Assembly (NCBI GenBank): GCA_002707655.1
Contig: PANO01000064.1
Span: 1-8,910, forward strand
Source of the DNA: Deltaproteobacteria bacterium
GTDB lineage: Bacteria; SAR324; NAC60-12
DNA: 8,910 nucleotides
Direction: 5' to 3'
In this document: positions 1-6,772 of the stretch, piece by piece
How the letters are laid out: each line of letters begins with the position of its first letter
How positions within the stretch are numbered: position 1 is the stretch's first letter
Notes under the pieces: generated by a model
Database searches by the model: none
Told to the model about the DNA's origin: nothing
The model's input: only the letters and a program-made list of their open reading frames with translations
Translations under genes and position numbers: made by a program

Positions 1-151
1 AAAATTCACCCTGTAAAGTGTTGTGATTTTGCAAATAGACAGCGTTTTCCGGTGTGTTTCTCCCAGTTTTCAGTGATTTTTCCAGAATTTCAGAGAAACA
101 ACACTTAAGCGGGAGACCATCTGTTTTAGCCATCACGGAAACAAAGCAACC
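1..151. promoter_or_regulatory. Leader upstream of the sauST-like unit, with inverted repeat
   Basis: This is the noncoding stretch ahead of the first gene, and it is AT-richer than the gene that follows. It contains a perfect 9-base inverted pair, AAGTGTTGT at 16-24 and ACAACACTT at 98-106, separated by 73 nt. The pair could be two operator half-sites or the arms of a long loop. I found no convincing -35/-10 pair with normal spacing, and only a weak GGAAAC-like ribosome-binding site before the ATG at 152. A promoter is expected here because the first gene opens a unit, but it is inferred from position. The region extends beyond the window's left edge. Confidence 0.3.
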
Positions 152-1546
152 ATGCCCCAATCTCCTGTCGAAACCGTTGTTGCACAAGCACGAGCGGCGC
201 AGACGCAGTTTGAATCTGCCAACCAAGTCACTGTTGACGAATTGATCGTCGGTTTGGCGTGGGCGATCCTTGCACCGGAAACCAATCGCTCGCTCGCGGA
301 GCAAGCTGTCCGGGACACAGGCTTGGGAGTTGTCGAGGACAAGATCACCAAGAATCACCGCAAGACGCTGGGCCTGCTGCGGGATTTGCGGAACGCGCCC
401 TCGGTGGGAGTGATCCGGGAACTTCCGGAGCAAGGATTGGTGGAAATCGCCCGGCCTGTTGGCGTCGTCGGTGCGGTGACGCCTTCGACAAATCCAATTG
501 CCACGCCGCTCAACAAAACCCTCAACTCGATCAAGGGCCGCAACGCGGTCATTCTTGCGCCCTCACCCAAGGGCGCTGCGGTTTGCCAACGGATTGTGGA
601 ATTGTTGCAAGCGGTGCTGCGTCGGCATGGGCATCCGCAACACCTCATCCAGAAACTACCCTCGCCCATCAACAAGGACGCGACACACGAACTGATGCAG
701 TTGGCCGATCTGTTGGTGGTGACGGGATCGCAGAGCAACGTCCGCGCCGCTTACCGAAGCGGCACCCCGGCGATTGGCGTGGGCGCAGGTAATGTCGCTG
801 TGATCATTGATGAAACTACTGACCTCGCGGCTGCCGCCGGCAAGATCGCCGCTTCCAAATCCTTTGACAATGCCACAAGCTGCTCTTCCGAAAATAGTGT
901 GGTGATCGTGGATGCCGTCTACGACAAAGCCATCGCTGCGCTGGTAGCCGCAGGAGGGCGGTTGCTGAATCCGGAAGAAACGCAAACGCTACAGGCTGCA
1001 CTCTGGCAGCAGGGACGACTCAACCCCGCTTTGATCGCCAAACCCGCAACAGAAATTGCCGAGGCGGTGGGCCTGCATTGTCCGGAAATGGCACAACTGC
1101 GGATGTTGCTGGTCGCGGAAATCGGAACTGGGCGCGAGTATCCCTTTTCCGGAGAAAAACTCTGTCCCGTGCTGACGGTTTACCGCGCCACAGATTTTGT
1201 CGCAGCGTGCGAACAGGTCCGGAAGATTTATGAATTTCAGGGCAAAGGCCATTCGGTAGGATTACACTCGCAGGACGAATCACGGGCGCTGGAAATAGGA
1301 TTGAAGGTGCCCACCTGCCGTGTGATTGTCAACCAAGCGCACTGTTTCGCCACCGGAGGGAATTTCGACAATGGTATGCCGTTCTCGCTCTCGATGGGCT
1401 GCGGCACTTGGGGCGGCAACAGCATCAGCGACAACCTTAATTATCGGCACTACCTCAACATTGTCCGCATCGTCCGGCCCATCGCACCCCTTGAACCAAG
1501 CGTTGAGGAAATCTTCGGCGCCTACTGGAGCAAGCATGGCCGCTGA
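152..1546 (+). CDS. sauS: Sulfoacetaldehyde dehydrogenase (CoA-acylating), SauS-like
   Basis: This 464-residue protein belongs to the CoA-dependent acylating branch of the aldehyde dehydrogenase superfamily. The branch reversibly interconverts an aldehyde and its acyl-CoA with NAD(P)H in the cytoplasm. The nucleotide-site segment VTPSTNP lies at residues 109-115, GVGAGNVAVIID at 209-220, and the catalytic cysteine is C244 in NATSCSSEN. The C-terminal part carries VNQAHCFATGG, FDNGMPFSLSMGCGTWGGN and a final VRPI block. This combination is what I recall from SauS of Cupriavidus necator, which reduces sulfoacetyl-CoA to sulfoacetaldehyde. The length is normal and nothing is broken. The CoA ligase starts 32 nt downstream on the same strand, matching the known sauST order. 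The start at 152 fits the family N-terminus, though its ribosome-binding site is weak. The aldehyde could instead be acetaldehyde or another short one: family placement is strong, substrate less certain. Confidence 0.8.
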   Translation: MPQSPVETVVAQARAAQTQFESANQVTVDELIVGLAWAILAPETNRSLAEQAVRDTGLGVVEDKITKNHRKTLGLLRDLRNAPSVGVIRELPEQGLVEIARPVGVVGAVTPSTNPIATPLNKTLNSIKGRNAVILAPSPKGAAVCQRIVELLQAVLRRHGHPQHLIQKLPSPINKDATHELMQLADLLVVTGSQSNVRAAYRSGTPAIGVGAGNVAVIIDETTDLAAAAGKIAASKSFDNATSCSSENSVVIVDAVYDKAIAALVAAGGRLLNPEETQTLQAALWQQGRLNPALIAKPATEIAEAVGLHCPEMAQLRMLLVAEIGTGREYPFSGEKLCPVLTVYRATDFVAACEQVRKIYEFQGKGHSVGLHSQDESRALEIGLKVPTCRVIVNQAHCFATGGNFDNGMPFSLSMGCGTWGGNSISDNLNYRHYLNIVRIVRPIAPLEPSVEEIFGAYWSKHGR

Positions 1547-1578
1547 AGCTACCGCCTAAACCCCGACAACCTAAATCC

Positions 1579-3108
1579 ATGAATCCTGAAGGCCAGACCA
1601 TCCGCAGCCTGATTGATCACTATGCCGAAATCTCACCAAATCGGCAGTTCGTGGCCTTTCCAGAATCTGGAAATCGTTACACTTGGAGCGAATTCCGGGA
1701 GCGGGTGCGAGCCGTGGCGAGTCGTCTTGTAGGCTTGGGATTGCCACCCGGTGCTCCGGTTTCCGGCTTGCACGGCAACGGACAAGCCGCACTGGAGTTG
1801 TTTTTGGGTGGCATGTACGGTGGCTTTCAAGTGCTGCTGGCCAACCCGTTAGCAGGTCCGGATATTGTCGCCTATGTGCTGGATCATTCGGAAACGACCA
1901 CGCTGTTTGTTGCACCTCAACACGAAAGCCTGACGCAGCAAGCACTGGCCCAGCTTTCCCAAAAGATTCGGGTGATTCCGGCGCATCCCAACGATGGTCC
2001 AGATTGGGAGGCGATTCCAGCCGGAAAACTACCACTCGCGCCCCAACCGGATGACGCGGCCCTGCTGATCTACACTTCCGGAACCACGGGGCGACCCAAG
2101 GGGGTGATCCACACGCACGACAGCTTGGTTCACGGTGGTTGGAACACGGAAACCGCGCACGAACTGACTCCGGACGACCGCACCTTGTGCGTCTTGCCGC
2201 TTTGTCACATCAATGCGCAGGTGGTCTCGGTGATGGGGCCGCTGGTGAGCGGTTCCGGACTCGTGGTGCCGCACCGCTTTCAGGCATCGAATTTCTGGTC
2301 GTGGATCGCTGAGGAACACTGCACATGGTTCAGCGCGGTGCCGACGATTCTTTCCTACCTGATGAACACGGAAGAAGCCCCGGAACTCAAGGCGCGTTTA
2401 GGACACATGCGTTTTGGACGTTCGGCCTCAGCCCCGCTGCCCCCGGCTTTGCACGAGGCGTTTGAGGCGTGCTTCGGACTCAGCATCGTCGAGACGATGG
2501 GCATTACGGAAACGGCGGCTCCGCTGCTTTCCAATCCGCTCGATCCTGCCAAACACAAGCTCGGCTCGCCCGGAATCGCTTACGGCAACGAGGTGCGGAT
2601 TGCCGATGGCAAGGGCAAAGTCGCGGCAGTCGGAGAAGAACGTGAAATTCAGGTGCGGGGACGCAATGTGATGCGCGGCTACCTCAAGAATCCGGATGCC
2701 ACCCGCGAGGCCTTCACTCCGGATGGCTGGTACCGCACGGGCGACCTTGGCACCATGGATGCGGACGGCTACGTTTTCGTCACCGGACGCCTCAAGGAAC
2801 TTATCATCAAGGGTGGCGAAAACATCGCACCTCGCGAAATTGACGATGTCCTCTACCGTCACAAGAGCGTGTTGGAAGCCGCCGCCTTCCCGCTTCCGGA
2901 CGTTCACTACGGGCAGACTGTGGCCGCTGCCATCGCCCCGCGTCCGGGCGAGGAGGTCACAGAGTCGGCACTCCGGGAATTGTGCCGCGAAGCAATGGGC
3001 GACTACCGTGCCCCTTCGCGTTATTTCTTCCTCGACGAACTCCCCAAAGGCCCCTCCGGCAAAATCCAGCGTCTCAAACTCGCCGAGCGTTTTGCAGGCT
3101 CGGTGTGA
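1579..3108 (+). CDS. sauT: AMP-forming acyl-CoA ligase, probable sulfoacetate-CoA ligase (SauT-like)
   Basis: This 509-residue class I adenylate-forming enzyme makes an acyl-AMP from a carboxylic acid and ATP, then transfers the acyl group to CoA. The P-loop YTSGTTGRPKG lies at residues 165-175. A5-type ETMGITET follows, then GWYRTGDLG with the ATP-ribose aspartate D389, and R404 in VTGRLKELIIKGGENI. The C-terminal catalytic lysine K495 sits in GPSGKIQR. All core motifs are intact and the length is typical of stand-alone ligases. Because it follows a SauS-like acylating dehydrogenase, the likely job is activating sulfoacetate (or a similar short acid) so the dehydrogenase can reduce the thioester. 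Motifs alone cannot exclude a fatty-acid, oxalate or other acid ligase. No clear Shine-Dalgarno sequence precedes the ATG, so translation may depend on the upstream gene. The stop is 12 nt from the stop of the convergent transporter gene. Confidence 0.75.
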   Translation: MNPEGQTIRSLIDHYAEISPNRQFVAFPESGNRYTWSEFRERVRAVASRLVGLGLPPGAPVSGLHGNGQAALELFLGGMYGGFQVLLANPLAGPDIVAYVLDHSETTTLFVAPQHESLTQQALAQLSQKIRVIPAHPNDGPDWEAIPAGKLPLAPQPDDAALLIYTSGTTGRPKGVIHTHDSLVHGGWNTETAHELTPDDRTLCVLPLCHINAQVVSVMGPLVSGSGLVVPHRFQASNFWSWIAEEHCTWFSAVPTILSYLMNTEEAPELKARLGHMRFGRSASAPLPPALHEAFEACFGLSIVETMGITETAAPLLSNPLDPAKHKLGSPGIAYGNEVRIADGKGKVAAVGEEREIQVRGRNVMRGYLKNPDATREAFTPDGWYRTGDLGTMDADGYVFVTGRLKELIIKGGENIAPREIDDVLYRHKSVLEAAAFPLPDVHYGQTVAAAIAPRPGEEVTESALRELCREAMGDYRAPSRYFFLDELPKGPSGKIQRLKLAERFAGSV

Positions 3109-3120
3109 CCTTCGAGTGCT

Positions 3121-4458
3121 TCAGGCGCGGTGGTAGTGACTCTTGGCCCGCATAGCGCCAAACAACAGGAGCAGATTCAGTGCGGCAGCAACCCATGCAG
3201 CGGCGTGGTAGTTTCCAGTGAAGTGTTTGGAGGCACCAAAGAGAGTTGGGCCAATCGCGCTTGCAAACACCTGACAACTCATGAACAATCCGCTGATGGC
3301 GCCCAAATGCTTGCGTCCGAAAAAGCGGGGCCACGCCACCACAGACAAGCATCCCCACACACCACCCTGGATGCCAAAACAGACGATGACAAGCGTTCGT
3401 GGCCAGAAACTCCCAAATGCCAGCAGTCCTAAACAACCGATTCCAAGTGTAGAGACCAGCACCATCAACGGGTATTTCAAAGGCATGCGGTCACTGGCCC
3501 AACCGGCCACAAAGTGGCTGATGACACTAACCGCTGACATCGGCAGAAAGATGGCATAAGCATCCATCCGGCTCAATCCGGAGGTGAGGCCGATGGAGCC
3601 AATATGGAAAGTGAATCCGGTGACGATCAAAGACGAGGAGCAGATTCCTAGGCAGAAAATCCAGAAATTGTAGGTGCGACGGGCTTCAGCAAGAGTCACC
3701 TCCCGTTCAGGGGTTGTGGCGTGTTCCGAGGCGATTACCTTTGTGTGTCCATCCATCAACAAACCGCACTCTTCCGGACGATCCCGGAACAGCAACCACC
3801 CCAGCAACGCCATACCGAATCCACAAACTACGGACATGAGCAGTATGGTTTCCACATTCCCAAAGTGGTTGATGAGGCCGTTCATTGCCAGTGGCGCCCC
3901 GGAAAATCCAAAGGACGCAAAAATTCCGCTGATACCCGTCACCAATCCTCGTTTCGTGTCAAACCACTTGGCCATGGTGTTGCGGCTGACCATCGCCATG
4001 ATGCCTTGTCCAAACTGCCGCAACAGCAGAAACACAAAGGTCATCACCGCCAATCCCGCCATGCTGGCAGGAAGAAATTTTGGTAGCAAGGGATGCAGGG
4101 AATTGATCAGAATTATGGCCTGAGCAAACAACAGGAGCGCGACCCCCAGCCCAATTCCTGTCGCTACAATCATAACTCGGGCCCCCAAGCGGTCATAAAG
4201 CTTTCCGGCAAAAGGCAGGGTGAGGCTGCTGAGGATTGTGCCCATCATGTAGGCCAAACTCAGTTCAATCCGGCTCAGTCCAGTTCCGGAAATCAGGTAT
4301 TCGCTGAAGACCCCGACACCCATCGTCTGCCCCGGAATGCTGGCGAGCATCCCGATGGTGCAAGCAAAGACCACCACCCAACCGTAGAAGACTGGGCTTT
4401 TGCGCGGAGCAAATGGAAAATTTGGATCGTTGAGTCGCAGAATGCGGCGAGAGATCAA
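3121..4458 (-). CDS. MFS transporter, organic-anion/monocarboxylate type, TTG start
   Basis: This 445-residue polytopic inner-membrane protein of the major facilitator superfamily has about 12 hydrophobic segments. The first lies at about residues 24-42, after a short basic N-terminus. MFS motif A is seen as GKLYDRLGARV at 85-95, with a second-half counterpart GWASDRMPLK at about 319-328. The RQFGQG...MAKWF...RG stretch at about 147-171 resembles monocarboxylate/oxalate-formate-type carriers, suggesting an organic acid substrate. The start is TTG at 4458: an in-frame TGA lies eight codons upstream, and the next ATG falls inside helix 1. The TTG overlaps the stop of the dioxygenase gene (TTGA), so the two are probably co-translated. 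It could import the substrate of the nearby CoA ligase, as SauU does for sulfoacetate, but it is on the opposite strand and I do not identify it as SauU. Confidence 0.82.
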   Translation of the reverse strand: MISRRILRLNDPNFPFAPRKSPVFYGWVVVFACTIGMLASIPGQTMGVGVFSEYLISGTGLSRIELSLAYMMGTILSSLTLPFAGKLYDRLGARVMIVATGIGLGVALLLFAQAIILINSLHPLLPKFLPASMAGLAVMTFVFLLLRQFGQGIMAMVSRNTMAKWFDTKRGLVTGISGIFASFGFSGAPLAMNGLINHFGNVETILLMSVVCGFGMALLGWLLFRDRPEECGLLMDGHTKVIASEHATTPEREVTLAEARRTYNFWIFCLGICSSSLIVTGFTFHIGSIGLTSGLSRMDAYAIFLPMSAVSVISHFVAGWASDRMPLKYPLMVLVSTLGIGCLGLLAFGSFWPRTLVIVCFGIQGGVWGCLSVVAWPRFFGRKHLGAISGLFMSCQVFASAIGPTLFGASKHFTGNYHAAAWVAAALNLLLLFGAMRAKSHYHRA

Positions 4459-5351
4459 GAAGCGGGGATCCCGTCTTCTTCAGCTTGGGCGGCGAAGATG
4501 GAGGTGTAGCCACCAGACCAATCTGGAGGCAGCAGGCAAGGGCGCGGATCATGGTCAATCCAACGAGCGGGGTGCCCCCGAATCAGTTCTCCGTTATGCG
4601 AGGAGGGGTCGGGATGCGGTGTGTAAGGCTTCGCGTCTGCCGCGTTGAATACGTTGAGCAACAACGGACGCAGCGCTGTGGATTTGCTTGGCAAGGAAGA
4701 GTGAACGGTGCGGCAGTTGTGAATCGTGAGGGTTCCCGCTGGACCCGTCAGGTATCGCGCAGAATCGACATCAAGCTTGTCAATGTCGGCAGGCTTGAGA
4801 TGTCCCACCCATCCACCGTCGTCATTGTAGAGGTCGTAGAGCGGCCCCTCGTGGCTTTTGGGCAATGCGGCCACCGCGCCATCGTCCAAGCCCGTGTCTT
4901 CCAGAAACACTCCGATGGTTAGGGAACTGTAATTGGTGTGGGGATAGAACTGGATGTCCTGATGCCACTGCACCTCGTCGCTGCCGTCGTTCCACTTGAA
5001 GTTGAGCTTGGAGTGGTGAAACACCACGTCCGGACCGACCAAGTCTGCCGCCGCATCTGCAATCGTTCCCTGAGCGAATTGCCAGTACGCATCGTGCTGT
5101 TCGTCAGGACGCTTGATGCGGCGTATTTTGGGAGCGTCACTGGAGTGAATTGGAGCTAAATCGAAGGTGTCCCCAGGCACGGATTCCTCACGACTGCGCT
5201 CAATGAATGCCTGTGTGGTTGCGCGTAAGTGTTGCAGTTTAGCTTCCGGAATGAGCCCTTCCACACACAGGTAGCCCTGTTCAAAGTAGGCTTCCCGCTG
5301 GGCTTGAGTGAGAACTCGCGGTGGGTGGGACAGCACCTGTTCAACATTCAT
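4455..5351 (-). CDS. Phytanoyl-CoA dioxygenase (PhyH)-family Fe(II)/2-oxoglutarate oxygenase
   Basis: This 298-residue non-heme iron oxygenase has a double-stranded beta-helix fold. The HxD part of the metal triad is H130/D132 in VQWHQDIQFYP, the distal histidine is H217 in TVHSSLP, and R228 (eleven residues later, in ALRPL) is placed to bind the 2-oxoglutarate carboxylate. The N-terminal FEQGYLCVEGLI block is typical of PhyH-family proteins. All key residues are present, so an active hydroxylase or oxidative-cleavage enzyme is expected in the cytoplasm. Substrates in this family range from acyl-CoAs to ectoine and phosphonates and cannot be read from the sequence. I chose the ATG at 5351 because it has a good ribosome-binding site (AAGGAA, complement of 5356-5361), rather than a TTG seven codons upstream. 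It is the first gene of a two-gene unit with the MFS transporter, coupled by a 4-base overlap. Confidence 0.85.
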   Translation of the reverse strand: MNVEQVLSHPPRVLTQAQREAYFEQGYLCVEGLIPEAKLQHLRATTQAFIERSREESVPGDTFDLAPIHSSDAPKIRRIKRPDEQHDAYWQFAQGTIADAAADLVGPDVVFHHSKLNFKWNDGSDEVQWHQDIQFYPHTNYSSLTIGVFLEDTGLDDGAVAALPKSHEGPLYDLYNDDGGWVGHLKPADIDKLDVDSARYLTGPAGTLTIHNCRTVHSSLPSKSTALRPLLLNVFNAADAKPYTPHPDPSSHNGELIRGHPARWIDHDPRPCLLPPDWSGGYTSIFAAQAEEDGIPAS

Positions 5352-5445
5352 GGTATTCCTTCGTGAGGACAAGGCGACCGTGCAAAAAAAGAACAGCAGG
5401 ACACATGCCGCCCTAAATCTGCAATGGTCTGTTGCAATCCATAAA

Positions 5446-5473
5446 ATTGTAGTGGGTCCGGAAGCACAATCAA
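5446..5473 (-). promoter_or_regulatory. Candidate sigma70-type promoter for the dioxygenase-transporter unit
   Basis: On the minus strand, TTGATT (complement of 5468-5473) and TACAAT (complement of 5446-5451) are separated by 16 bp. They match the -35 and -10 consensus at four and five of six positions. Transcription would begin near 5439 and give a leader of roughly 90 nt before the ATG at 5351. This is a match by eye; it lies in the right place and orientation. Confidence 0.42.
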
Positions 5474-5516
5474 GTTGGGAGTCGAGCAGGCTTCACACGC
5501 ATCAGGGTTTTTGGCC

Positions 5517-5653
5517 AGTCAACGAAGGCAGCAGAACCCTACAGTTCCGGGAGGGCACTTCGGCTGCTTTGTCGAAAAGCTTTCACAATCGCGCAAATTC
5601 CGGTACAAATTTAAGTGTCACAATGAACCCCAACGGAAAGGAAACCATGCCGA
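5517..5653 (+). repeat. 137-bp direct repeat, left copy (promoter/start region)
   Basis: This copy aligns without gaps to 6793-6929 with about 11 differences (roughly 92% identity). About 45 bases in the second half (5586-5631) are identical. The unit contains a hairpin (5559-5576), a promoter-like pair (TTCACA at 5582-5587, TACAAA at 5604-5609), a GGAAAGGAAACC ribosome-binding region and ATGCCGA. Similarity stops seven bases into the coding start. In this copy the start codon does not lead into a recognisable protein. Confidence 0.9.
5582..5609 (+). promoter_or_regulatory. Candidate promoter in the left repeat copy
   Basis: TTCACA (five of six matches to the -35 consensus) and TACAAA (four of six matches to the -10 consensus) are spaced by 16 bp. 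The same pair recurs in the right repeat copy. Transcription from here would read into the DUF350-transglycosylase cassette, with a leader of roughly 195 nt containing the 5647-5793 reading frame. Confidence 0.4.
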
Positions 5654-5799
5654 AGGTGCAGCTGAGGTCCCGCAGTCGCGGCAGTGATGGACTTGGCTGG
5701 TCCGGATCATCGCTAATCTCCTTTGAAAGGTTACGGTTTCACCTTTGGAGGATATCGTGTCATTTAATAATGCGCACTACCATCTTGCTATAAACAATA

Positions 5800-5806
5800 A
5801 AGGAGG
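5800..5806 (+). promoter_or_regulatory. Strong ribosome-binding site of the DUF350 gene
   Basis: AAGGAGG ends 4 nt before the ATG at 5811 and is the best Shine-Dalgarno match in the window. It fixes the start of the DUF350 protein at 5811 rather than at an in-frame start 66 nt upstream. Confidence 0.75.
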
Positions 5807-5810
5807 AGAG

Positions 5811-6035
5811 ATGCAACCAATTATAATTTTAATGAATTTCAGCTATGCCATTGGAGGCGGGCTGATCACGCTGCTCTTTATGTATTTTGGTTACAAGTGG
5901 CTGGATCACTTGACCCCATTTGACACTGGCGAAGAACTAAGCAAGGGTAATCTCGCGGTGGGGCATGTTGTTGGTAGTATTTTCATTGGCATTGGCGTGG
6001 CAATCGGACTGGTGATTGGTTTAGGATTAAATTGA
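5811..6035 (+). CDS. DUF350 (YjfL-like) small inner-membrane protein
   Basis: This 74-residue protein has two predicted membrane helices (about residues 5-28 and 49-72). They are joined by a short polar loop with LTPFDTGEELSKGN at 34-47, followed by the small-residue-rich stretch AVGHVVGSIFIGIGVAIG. This layout, an aspartate-containing loop and then a GNxAVG start to the second helix, matches the DUF350/YjfL family, whose biochemical role I cannot state. The start is set by the strong AAGGAGG site. The stop codon overlaps the next start as TGATG, so DUF350 and the lytic transglycosylase are translationally coupled and probably act together at the envelope. The DNA is clearly AT-richer than the dioxygenase and barrel genes either side, consistent with acquisition as a cassette between the two repeat copies. 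Confidence 0.75.
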   Translation: MQPIIILMNFSYAIGGGLITLLFMYFGYKWLDHLTPFDTGEELSKGNLAVGHVVGSIFIGIGVAIGLVIGLGLN

Positions 6036-6664
6036 TGTTGAGGAAGGCTATTATATTGGTAGTTCTTTTCAGCTTTCATCTTCCACTGTTAGCTGAAGAA
6101 ATGCCAGAAGTCACCGATCGTCATTGGACTCGAAAATATGATTCTTATTTTCGTAAGTATTCCAAACGTTTTTTCGGGCCTGCTTTTGATTGGCACTGGT
6201 TCAAAGCACAAGGTATTGCAGAGTCTGGACTTCAAAAAAATGCTCGAAGCTGGACAAACGCAAAAGGTGTCATGCAGTTGATGCCGCGTACCTTTGCAGA
6301 ATTGAAGAAAAAGAATCCTGAACTCAGCAATGTGATGGAGCCAAGGTGGAATATTGCTGCAGGGGTTTATTATGATTCCTCCATCTTTTCAAAATGGCAG
6401 GAAGATCGCACTTTTCTTGATCGCATGCGCTTCATGTTTGGAAGTTACAATGCCGGATTCCGAACAATCTTAAGAGCGCAAAGGTTGAGCAGAAAAAAAG
6501 GGTTTGATGGCAGGGATTGGGAAAGTATTAAAAAAATAGCCCCGGATGTGACAAGGTGGCGCCACCAAGAGACATTGGGTTACATCAATAAGATTGAAAT
6601 CCTGATGGGAGATGCTGCACAGCCGCAAGAAGATTGGTGGTCATGGATTTTGAGAAAGCAGTGA
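6035..6664 (+). CDS. Secreted SLT-type (family 23) lytic murein transglycosylase
   Basis: This 209-residue protein has a signal peptide (basic MLRK, a hydrophobic core to about residue 19, then LLAEE), so it is exported to the periplasm. The catalytic SLT domain follows: glutamate E63 in GIAESGL, GVMQLMPRTF at 78-87, the NIAAG block at 106-110 and GSYNAG at 136-141, ending with a region of aromatic residues. This is the order seen in lysozyme-like transglycosylases that cleave the MurNAc-GlcNAc bond of peptidoglycan with 1,6-anhydro product formation. It is short, with only the catalytic domain and no LysM or solute-binding module. The ATG at 6035 overlaps the DUF350 stop (TGATG). An upstream TTG at 6032 is possible but would add only one residue. 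The lower GC resembles that of its partner gene. Confidence 0.85.
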   Translation: MLRKAIILVVLFSFHLPLLAEEMPEVTDRHWTRKYDSYFRKYSKRFFGPAFDWHWFKAQGIAESGLQKNARSWTNAKGVMQLMPRTFAELKKKNPELSNVMEPRWNIAAGVYYDSSIFSKWQEDRTFLDRMRFMFGSYNAGFRTILRAQRLSRKKGFDGRDWESIKKIAPDVTRWRHQETLGYINKIEILMGDAAQPQEDWWSWILRKQ

Positions 6665-6723
6665 ATGTACAGCGGCAGTTAGTTTTAATGATGGCAATGG
6701 CATAGTATTAAATGAAATGCTCT

Positions 6724-6737
6724 GGAGGTAATCCTCC
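6724..6737 (+). terminator. Possible weak terminator hairpin after the transglycosylase
   Basis: GGAGG-TAAT-CCTCC forms a 5-bp GC-rich stem about 60 nt after the transglycosylase stop. Only TT, not a real T-run, follows it. It could end the cassette transcript, or it could be chance. Confidence 0.25.
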
Positions 6738-6772
6738 TTAATGCACCTGTAAGCGTCCTCGATTTTTACTCT

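Larger units (their letters stand above)
5352..5810. other. Mosaic intergenic region between divergent units
   Basis: This stretch of about 460 bases has no convincing gene. From left to right it holds the leader and promoter of the minus-strand dioxygenase (to about 5473), unassigned sequence, the left copy of the 137-bp direct repeat (5517-5653), a GC-rich junction (5654 to about 5715), and then AT-richer DNA leading into the DUF350 gene. The AT-rich part contains a small inverted repeat, AAAGGT at 5726-5731 and ACCTTT at 5741-5746. The ATG inside the repeat opens a 48-codon frame (5647-5793) whose arginine- and serine-rich product resembles nothing I know. It ends 17 nt before the DUF350 start and is best read as a vestigial or leader reading frame. 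Confidence 0.5.

Noticed and set aside
133..1537. Minus-strand and alternate-frame open frames within the dehydrogenase gene
   Set aside because: They lie wholly or almost wholly inside a clearly conserved gene, have no domain features and are typical shadows of GC-rich coding sequence.
3083..3103. Hairpin CCGAGC/GCTCGG at the end of the CoA-ligase gene, a possible terminator between convergent units
   Set aside because: It lies inside the coding sequence and is not followed by a T-run on either strand. The convergent genes may simply read into each other.
3121..4458. Naming the transporter sauU
   Set aside because: It lies on the opposite strand and looks more like monocarboxylate-type carriers. 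Proximity to sauST is not enough for the symbol.
5308..5793. Long plus-strand open frame across the intergenic region and left repeat
   Set aside because: Its product has no recognisable domain. It overlaps the start and promoter of the dioxygenase gene and reads through noncoding sequence.
5786..5794. Extended -10-like TGCTATAAA just before the DUF350 gene
   Set aside because: Transcription from it would begin at about 5801, inside the ribosome-binding site, and no -35 element is spaced correctly.
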